Assembly (NCBI RefSeq): GCF_023822025.1
Contig: NZ_CP082909.1
Location: 4,501,001 to 4,565,000, forward strand
Direction of reading: 5' to 3'
Source of the DNA: Endozoicomonas sp. 4G
GTDB lineage: Bacteria > Pseudomonadota > Gammaproteobacteria > Pseudomonadales > Endozoicomonadaceae
Length of the DNA stretch: 64,000 bases
This document shows, one piece after another, positions 23,418-30,700 of this stretch; the first letter of the stretch is position 1; each line of letters begins with the position of its first letter. The translations under genes were made by a program, and so were the position numbers. The notes below the pieces were generated by a model. That model was not told the DNA's origin. It ran no database searches and saw only the letters and a list, made by a program, of their open reading frames with translations.

Positions 23418-24443
23418 TTATTCCTGATCTTCCGAAGCGTAATATTCAGCAACCTTTTCATGGGTAGCAACCAGTGCCTGAAGAGTAACGCTCCACATCA
23501 GATTAAAGACACCTCCCATGGCCGTTGCATAAGCTAACTGGGCGGCAAAAACCTTAGGGTTTTTAGCGGCAGTAGCAACCAGTTGTCTTAAAATCTCCTG
23601 ATGGGTTTTACCCAGTATCCGTCCATTGGCGTGGGTTTTAAGAATATTATTGACCAAACCTATCGTTGCCCCCACACCAAACTGTGTTGCCTTCATTTCG
23701 ACATCACTAAGCTTCCCTTCATCCCGTCGTTTTACCTGCTGCCTGTCCATTGAATCCATGCTAAACATCAGCAGAGTGGAAAGACAATTGCTTGTCACTC
23801 CTCGAAAAGACGATGTCAGCGTTGTTTTGAAATCCTGTTGCAGAATAGTTTTAAATCCCTGCGCTTTTTTTACACTGCGATCACTCATCTGCTGTTTAAT
23901 TTGCATCGCTGTAAAAGGCTGGCTGGCTACGGTCATGAGTGTGGCAGTGGTACTGTTGACTGCAAAATTAGCTTTACCCTGGGTGTCTTCAGGCAGTTCC
24001 ATTGTCGAAGGCACGCCATAAAGCAATTGGGCAGATGCGGTTCGAACCGTATCGGCAATCGCATAACGAGTAACAGTGCGGGCAATGGCCGGAGTCCAGC
24101 CAGCCATAGATAAAGCCGCTGTCAACTTAGGCAGCTGACCGGTTTGCTGTGACAGAACCAGTGGCCGGAGCAGGGAGGAAGTCGCCGGTGTATTCAATAC
24201 AGCAGGAAGCAGCATATTGTCTTTAGCAAACTTACTTACGTACAAAGGTAAAGGAGTACCCTTTGACGGGGTTTCAGGAGCCAGCTCTGTTTTTCGGGAT
24301 ACAAGTGCTGTTTGGCTGCCTGGTTCTGCGTTACTGGCATCAGGAAGGTACTTTGACGATTCAATGTCAGCAGAGGGCTTATTTTCAGGTGAGACAGTAC
24401 TCAGGCCCGGTTGTGGCTGTGTGGTGGCTGTTAGTGGATCCAT
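23418..24443 (-). CDS. Effector-like protein with possible mitochondrial-carrier-like repeats
   Basis: 341 aa, ATG at 24443 with AAGGGAG upstream. The first 75 residues are Pro/Ser/Thr/Glu-rich and disordered, with no signal peptide, as in many type III or IV effectors. The rest falls into three similar parts of roughly 85-100 residues with alternating amphipathic helices. The second is clearest: MTVASQPFTAMQIKQQMSDR then FKTTLTSSFRGVTSNCLSTL, resembling the carrier pattern P-x-[DE]-x-x-[KR] with a downstream RG...R. The first has LTAALSMAGWTPAIARTVTR and the third FGVGATIGLVNNILKTHANG. The canonical acidic residue is not conserved, so this is a hypothesis. It could instead be an unrelated membrane-interacting protein. 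It lies beside the secreted protease/array cluster, on the opposite strand. Confidence 0.6.
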   Translation of the reverse strand: MDPLTATTQPQPGLSTVSPENKPSADIESSKYLPDASNAEPGSQTALVSRKTELAPETPSKGTPLPLYVSKFAKDNMLLPAVLNTPATSSLLRPLVLSQQTGQLPKLTAALSMAGWTPAIARTVTRYAIADTVRTASAQLLYGVPSTMELPEDTQGKANFAVNSTTATLMTVASQPFTAMQIKQQMSDRSVKKAQGFKTILQQDFKTTLTSSFRGVTSNCLSTLLMFSMDSMDRQQVKRRDEGKLSDVEMKATQFGVGATIGLVNNILKTHANGRILGKTHQEILRQLVATAAKNPKVFAAQLAYATAMGGVFNLMWSVTLQALVATHEKVAEYYASEDQE

Positions 24444-24771
24444 TTATCAACTCCCTTTGAACAAATAATAATTACTCTGAGTTCCTCGTCGGCAAAAAGT
24501 TCATTTTATCGAATGAGCGTAAAACCCCGCACTGCTCGAAATTGGTAGAGTTCTGTAGGCCTCAACGCTTTACCCCTTCTTGATTTTCATTTTTCTCTCA
24601 TGAACAATCAGTCTTCCAGAGTCGGTTTAATGGCAGCACTTAGTCAGTGATCTGATCGTAATGTGGGTCGTTATCAGGGATAGCGCTGTATCTGGAAATG
24701 GAATAACCCTTCAAACAACCCGATACGGTTGGTTAAAGGGTTACATTGGAAGTAATGTTTCAGGATAAAAA
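24444..24771. other. Divergent intergenic region
   Basis: No gene is seen. The region must hold the promoters for the leftward effector-like gene and the rightward protease gene; no clear -35/-10 pair stands out. Its only strong structure is the hairpin at 24705-24742, annotated separately. Confidence 0.5.
24705..24742 (+). promoter_or_regulatory. Long hairpin in the protease gene leader
   Basis: AACCCTTCAAACAACC (24705-24720) and GGTTGGTTAAAGGGTT (24727-24742) are 16-nt arms matching at 14 positions with a 6-nt loop. The hairpin ends 29 nt before the ATG at 24772. No T-run follows. It could act in translational or thermal control, or as an operator. Confidence 0.6.
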
Positions 24772-27057
24772 ATGAAAAGAAGAATAATGAAACCTCTGGC
24801 GGTGGGCGTTATGGCGCTGACACTTGCTGGTTGTAAAATCGAACTCTCCGTCGATGGCAACAACCACTGGGTCACAGATCCCGTCTCAATCAGCCTGCCA
24901 AACCTGCCTCCCTATCTGCAAACCGTTTCTTTCGAAGGCACTGTCCAACAGAGTGGCAACCGCTTTGTCTTTTCTCATGGGGTGTTATACAGCCTGGGTA
25001 AGGGTCGCTACAGTTATATCTCCACCAGCGGTGAAGATGTAGAGATACCGTTTACCATTTCCCATCGAATGTCCCATCGAAAAAAGACGCATCACGGCAC
25101 TCTGAGGGTGACTAATGTTTCTACCGATCCACTTTATGGTCAGCAGTGGCATCTGACCAATGTCGGGCAAAGTGCCTTCTCACAGAATCAGGAGGGCATG
25201 GACGCTTATATTGAATGGTCCAAAGCCTACTTCGGTGTTGACGATGAATACATTGCCAACAACCCGCATCGCTATACTTTCAACCCGGCTCTGCGCGTCG
25301 CTGACCAGGACATAAACGCAGCCACTGCTCATGCCATGGGCTATACCGGTAAAGGTATCGTTGTTGCCGTAACCGACACGGGCTTGGAAAGTACCCATGA
25401 AGATCTGGTTGACAACTATCGGGCAGAAGGTTCCTTCAACTTTGTTGAAAAAGACTCCAATGATCCGACCAATATTTACGACAGCATGGGTGACCACGGT
25501 ACCAGTGTAGGAGGCTTGATTGCTGCTTCTGCGGGTAATGGTCTGGGTGGCCGGGGTGTTGCTCCGCAAGCCACTCTGCTGGGTCAGAACTTCCTGAAAA
25601 ACCAGACCGATGAAGCGATGGCCACTATTCATGGTATGTACGAAGGGGCTGATCAGGACGTTATCAACAAAAGCTGGGGTTCAACTCTGTTTATCCAGAC
25701 CAACGGCGTTATCCATGATACTGAAGTAGACGGCTACATTGATGCTTATCCAGCCCTGAATCTCAGAGAGGGTAAAGGTGCCGTTGTCGTTAAATCGGCT
25801 GGTAACAGTTTCAATGACTCAGACTTGTCTGAGAGTTACTTCAGGCTGGGTCTGGGTCTTTGTGCAGTGAACGGGGCCAATGCCAATGGCCTGACCTGCT
25901 CTAATGCTTCTATTAACTCAGGTAACAACCATCCTTATCAGATGGTCGTAGGTTCCAACAATGCTGACGGCACACACACCAGCTATTCTACCGCGGGCTC
26001 TGCCCTATGGGCTTCTGCACCCTCGGGGGAGTACGGTTTCCGTGAGCCTGCTATGATCACTACTGACCAGAGTAACTGTGAACTCGGCTACAGTGGTTCT
26101 GCAAATGAAAACTTCTACCTGAATGTTTACCAGGGCTACCCATACGGCAAAATGTACCCACTCAATGGTGTCAACTCAGAGATCAGTGCTGAATTGGATC
26201 CCGGCTGTAACTACGTTCAGACCTTCAATGGCACCTCTTCTGCTGCACCGAACACCTCGGGCGTTACCGCTCTGATTCTGGAAGCGAACAATAATCTCAG
26301 CTGGCGTGATGTGAAGTACATCATTGCTTCTACAGCCGACCAGATTGCCCCTAAAGATCCACAGGTTGTCCTACCGGTAGGTAACAGTAACTACGTGGCT
26401 CACGACGGCTGGGTCACCAATGCGGCCGGTTATTCTTTCAATAACCTGTTTGGATTTGGTCGTGTTAATGCCGGTGCCGCTGTGAAGATGGCTAAAACTT
26501 ACGACGACTATCTGGGTACTTATACCAGTTCTGGCTGGATTGATGCCAAAGCCGATGTAACCGTTCCCGACAACAATGCTAAGGGGGTGACTCACAGCAT
26601 CCGGGTCAACAACTGGCGTGGTATTGTTGAAGAAGTTCAGATCCGTGTCACCCTGTCTAACGACAGTGTTATTACAGACCTGCAAAAAGAAGGGCTGAAA
26701 AAAGCCTCTACAATCGGTAGCGATACCGCCTTTGAGCTGACTTCCCCCTCTGGCACCAAGAGCATCATGATGACTGCTCGTACCGGTACGTTTGCTTCCT
26801 ACGACTGGGTGTTTGGTGTGACCCCAGCGAACGAAACATTCATGTACAAGGACATGATGTTGCTCAGCAACGCCTTCTACGGTGAGCGTGCTGGCGGAAC
26901 CTGGACTCTGCGCGTCATTGATACCAACGGCAAGGACATTCCGTCGCTGAACCCGGAAGTGACTTTTGTGAACAACTCGGTGGACTCTACACTGGATACA
27001 TGGGGTATCACCTTTTATGGCGAACACTTTGCTCATGAACTGGTAGGGGAGAAGTAA
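24772..27057 (+). CDS. Lipoprotein subtilisin/kexin-type serine protease with P domain
   Basis: 761 aa. A lipoprotein signal ends LTLAGC (Cys21). A 100-residue beta-rich region follows, then the S8 domain: VAVTDTGLESTHEDLVDNYR (Asp about 202), MGDHGTSVGGLIAASAGNG (His about 242), NKSWGS, VVVKSAGNSFND (oxyanion Asn) and FNGTSSAAPNTSGVTALIL (Ser about 489). The C-terminal 180 residues are a P (proprotein convertase) domain, with RVNNWRGIVEEVQIRVTL, FELTSPSGTKSIMM and GERAGGTWTLRVIDTNGK. P-domain subtilases commonly cleave after basic pairs. It should sit on the cell surface or in the periplasm. An ordinary I9 propeptide is not visible between signal and catalytic domain; the gene that follows at once may supply that part. 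Confidence 0.93.
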   Translation: MKRRIMKPLAVGVMALTLAGCKIELSVDGNNHWVTDPVSISLPNLPPYLQTVSFEGTVQQSGNRFVFSHGVLYSLGKGRYSYISTSGEDVEIPFTISHRMSHRKKTHHGTLRVTNVSTDPLYGQQWHLTNVGQSAFSQNQEGMDAYIEWSKAYFGVDDEYIANNPHRYTFNPALRVADQDINAATAHAMGYTGKGIVVAVTDTGLESTHEDLVDNYRAEGSFNFVEKDSNDPTNIYDSMGDHGTSVGGLIAASAGNGLGGRGVAPQATLLGQNFLKNQTDEAMATIHGMYEGADQDVINKSWGSTLFIQTNGVIHDTEVDGYIDAYPALNLREGKGAVVVKSAGNSFNDSDLSESYFRLGLGLCAVNGANANGLTCSNASINSGNNHPYQMVVGSNNADGTHTSYSTAGSALWASAPSGEYGFREPAMITTDQSNCELGYSGSANENFYLNVYQGYPYGKMYPLNGVNSEISAELDPGCNYVQTFNGTSSAAPNTSGVTALILEANNNLSWRDVKYIIASTADQIAPKDPQVVLPVGNSNYVAHDGWVTNAAGYSFNNLFGFGRVNAGAAVKMAKTYDDYLGTYTSSGWIDAKADVTVPDNNAKGVTHSIRVNNWRGIVEEVQIRVTLSNDSVITDLQKEGLKKASTIGSDTAFELTSPSGTKSIMMTARTGTFASYDWVFGVTPANETFMYKDMMLLSNAFYGERAGGTWTLRVIDTNGKDIPSLNPEVTFVNNSVDSTLDTWGITFYGEHFAHELVGEK

Positions 27058-27059
27058 CC

Positions 27060-27563
27060 GTGGGAATCCAAACAATAAAGAAAACAAGCCTGATACTACT
27101 AACGACTTGCGTCGTATCAACCTCAGCAGTCGCCAATAAGGAATTACCTGTGGACAACGCAGGGAGTCCCCCGAACTCAAGCCAGCAGGCTGCTCAGAAT
27201 CTGGTCACACTGAACAATCGCAGCTTTGTTGTGAATGCTCCTGTTGCTCGCACCTTCTCGCTTAATGCTGAAACGGCCAGACCGGCTGTCACCAAAGGCA
27301 TGACTCTGACCAGCAAACTGACCGGTCAATCGGTCAAGGTCACCGGACGTTTTACGGTTCTGCTGGACAAGGGAGTGGATGCTACTGAGTTCGCTGCAAA
27401 GCACGGTTTGAGCCTGCACAAGCGGATGGGAAGTTCTCGCCTGGCAATCTTTGAAGCAGCAGATTCCGTAGATCTTCTGGCTTTGGACGCACAATTGCGT
27501 GCATCGTCAGGCCTTTCTTCCGTAAGGATCGAACTGCTGGAAAACCTCAATCAGCCGCTTTAA
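27060..27563 (+). CDS. Secreted propeptide/inhibitor-like partner of the protease
   Basis: 167 aa, GTG start 2 bp after the protease stop, with GGGGAG upstream. A signal peptide ends near TSAVA (residue 25). After a disordered stretch, the last 75 residues (GRFTVLLDKGVDATEFAAKH, GLSLHKRMGSSRLAIFEAAD, LDAQLRASSGLSSVRIELLE) have the beta-alpha-beta pattern of subtilase propeptides (inhibitor I9/fervidolysin type). Such domains fold and inhibit their protease. Encoded as a separate gene coupled to a protease that lacks one, it is probably an in-trans chaperone or inhibitor. That is inference from pattern and context. Confidence 0.65.
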   Translation: MGIQTIKKTSLILLTTCVVSTSAVANKELPVDNAGSPPNSSQQAAQNLVTLNNRSFVVNAPVARTFSLNAETARPAVTKGMTLTSKLTGQSVKVTGRFTVLLDKGVDATEFAAKHGLSLHKRMGSSRLAIFEAADSVDLLALDAQLRASSGLSSVRIELLENLNQPL

Positions 27564-27576
27564 GGGCTGCCCCCCA

Positions 27577-27604
27577 AGCCTGACGGATGTAAGTCAGGCT
27601 CTTT
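27577..27604 (+). terminator. Terminator after the protease operon
   Basis: AGCCTGAC (27577-27584) and GTCAGGCT (27593-27600) form a perfect 8-bp stem with an 8-nt loop, then CTTT. It separates the protease pair from the array, so the array needs its own promoter. Confidence 0.65.
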
Positions 27605-27610
27605 AAAAAA

Positions 27611-27770
27611 ATATACCTAAATACTCGTTCTCCCATGCAGAAAGTACGCCCTACTTCTACACTTTAGGATTTTGTACGAACGGCAACGGGCGATGATAAA
27701 AAAGTTTACGGTCAATAATAAGAGCAATGCCCTATCAATCAAGCTTTCTACTCAGCTCCGAGGTAGTGGT
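27611..27770 (+). pseudogene. Decayed 3' end of a lost array gene
   Basis: The 160 bp before A1 align with the 3' ends of A2-A5: TACCTAAATactCGTTCTCC, CCATGCAGAAAGTa, GGGCGATGATaaaaAAGTTt and ATCAAGCTTTCTACTcAGCT are recognisable, as in the coding tails that end ...IKLSTEL. Several indels break the frame. It is therefore the remnant of a gene upstream of A1, or the trace of an unequal crossover, and it now serves as the A1 leader. Confidence 0.8.
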
Positions 27771-30700
27771 ATGACGACTCGCCCCAATGCATTAGGCCTT
27801 GCTGTAGCCATTGCCATCGGCTCCTCTCTCATTAGTACACAGGCACAGGCCGATCGCATACTTCAGACAACGTTTGTCGGTATTCGCAGCGATGAACAAA
27901 CGGAGCTTTTCCAGACTGAGGCCGTAGTTAAGCCGACTTTAGATGATAACCAGCAGCCAATACCTAAATCCTTTACCACCACCTACCCTGACCGGGCTCC
28001 ATACGACGCGAACCATTTTATTCCTACTTTCATAGACAGCCTTTCTGGCAGTAACAAAGCCATTTCCATGGTTGACCTGTTTGAAACAGACGAGAATGAT
28101 GCGGCCAGGAAATACACCAAAATCCTGAAGGTGCGTAATCAGGGCATCTTCAGGTTCACCCATAACCTTGAACAAGAAGAGCTGGTCATTGAAGTCAGGA
28201 CCGGAATGACCGGTCAGGATTCTCTTGAGGCTGTGGATGATGAAATGGATTTCACGGAATCACTGGAACCCTTATCAAAAATTGCCAGACCCGATATATT
28301 CGACGAATTGCTCTCAGCGGCCAGAAACAGAGCAGGAAAACTCGGCACCAATGATGACTATACTGCCCTTGCCACCATTAAAGTAGACAAGGTTAAAGTC
28401 GATGGGCGCACCTTCATGCGTCTTATCTCAGGGGGTGACCAGCCTCCTGAACTCAAGCGCCTGGGCCAATCGCTCTTTATCAATGATGAGGCGCTGCTGG
28501 CAGCAGCCACCTCCGCCTATTTTCAGGTTCATGTCCTGAAGCAGGACTTACAACAGCAGGCTCTTAATGAACTGTTAGCGCACAGCAAACCGGTCGGATA
28601 TGTTGTACATGTCGAAGATGACACTCAGATTTACCCAGTGCCCGAGGGCTATCCAAAGCTGGAAGTAACAGAAGCACCGGGGGAAGTTATTGTTTTCCGT
28701 GGCCAGACACAGTATCCGTCCGATGTCGCTTTTATAGAAAACCTCCATGTTCTCTGGAAAAAATTGTTGGATACTGAACCCGTCGATGCAGTAGAGACAC
28801 AGGTTGAAAGCTATGACACCACAAGCTACCGATACGTCCTTCGGAGCAGGCAGATGGCACTGCTGGAAGAATCAGCGGCTTATTACCAACACAACGATTA
28901 CTTTAAACTCTATACACTGTGGAGGATTGCATACTATGAATACCTTTATCAGGCATTGACCAGTGCTACACCGTATCATGCCTATACCTTTAAATTCGCA
29001 TTGGGACACATCAGAGCCGCTTCGTCGGTTATCACACCCACCTGGTTACAGTTTCAACTCGAAAGACACTTCAGCTTCAACCCCGTAATCAAAAACATTC
29101 TGAACAATCAATGCTTTGTTGAATCGTTAAGGTCCGCCGTCAACATGATTACCAGCAAAACCAGCGTCAATCATTTTGGAGATCTTGCGGACGAAGGACA
29201 GTTTACTGCCAAAGTCATGGGCGACATGGCCGAGCAACTGCCTGAAATGTACGACAGGCTGGAAGATTTACAGATAAAAGAAGCCAAACTCCTCCGCCTT
29301 AAAAATCAGTTGCAGCAAACGGCAGTTCCAGAGGCCACCCAACACATCGAAGATGAGCTGGCAACGCTTCGTGCCGAGCAGGAAATCCTGAAAAACCAGG
29401 AACAACAACTTCAGGAGGAGAGCAAAAGCATTCCGGGCCTGAAAGAACAATTCCTTAATGCCAGAAATCTTTACCATTCTAAAAGAGCAACAGGAACAGA
29501 AGAGCCAGAGCCGGACCTGCAACAACAGGAAGAATTAACCGATAAGGCCATCTGGAACAAACTGGCTAACCCTGATGCCCGGCAACATCATCTCAAGCAT
29601 CTGCAAAAGCTGGAAAAACGTAAAAAATGGTTGCAGGAACTTGAGCAGGAAATCGATGGAACGCTAAAACTGAGAGAAGAGGTTAGTGATCCTATAGAGG
29701 CAACCATAGGAAAGTACAACGATCAATTGGCAAAGGCGCTTAATATTGACGACTGGGATGAGACCGATTATTCAATTGAAGCAGGAACTGAATTCATCGG
29801 AATGAAAATGGAGGAAATCAGCAAACCGAGGCAGCCTCCGAATGAGGCTGTAAAAAGCATACTGGCGTCCATTGAAAGCAAGCACGATATTACTCCAGAC
29901 AATGAAAACGACCTGGCTGCCCGATTTCAGTCCATTCAGCAGCATCTGGAACAAAAGATAGCCCTGGTCGAGGGGGCCATCCTCAACAGACTGGCTGAAT
30001 TTGAAAGCCAGCTCGACCTTCCGGATAACAATGAGCACCTGGAATACCGTCAACACATCCTTAAACAGCACCTGAGGAAACAGATAGCTCAGGTCGAGCA
30101 AGAGCATTTTCAGCAACTGGGCAGCAGAACGGAAGCTGAAAAAATAGCTGCAACCCAAGATCGCTTTGCAATCATTGCCAAACACTTAAACCTTAAGGGT
30201 TTTAATAGCGATGCAGATTTTGAGATTCAGCAAGAACTCCTGCTTGAAACAATCAACGCAATGATGGCTGAAAAAGACAGTGTGGACCAACAAATTAAGA
30301 CAATGACTCATGAGCTAGACAGGGAGAATTTAAAGACAACCGAATGGTTCTCCGAGCTTGCAGAGCTGAAATCAGAACTGGAAGACATGAGAACACCGGG
30401 GCACCCCAAAATCATGTCTGAAGTATTGGGCAAACTTAGTGCCGTGGCAAGTATTCTGAAGACAGTGGACTTTGATAACGATGACGATGTATACCTCCGT
30501 CGTCAGGTCATTTCCAACCTCTTGCAGACACACATCGTAGAAGCCAGACAGCGGTCAGAACGTGAGGCTCTGGAAACTCTTAAAGACTTTGAACGATATT
30601 TCAAAGTCAAAATCAATAAAGGGGATGACAAAGCGACAAGACTTCGTGCAGTTCGTACAAAGCTTGATTACCACAGTTTCTCTAAATACCTGATGGACGA

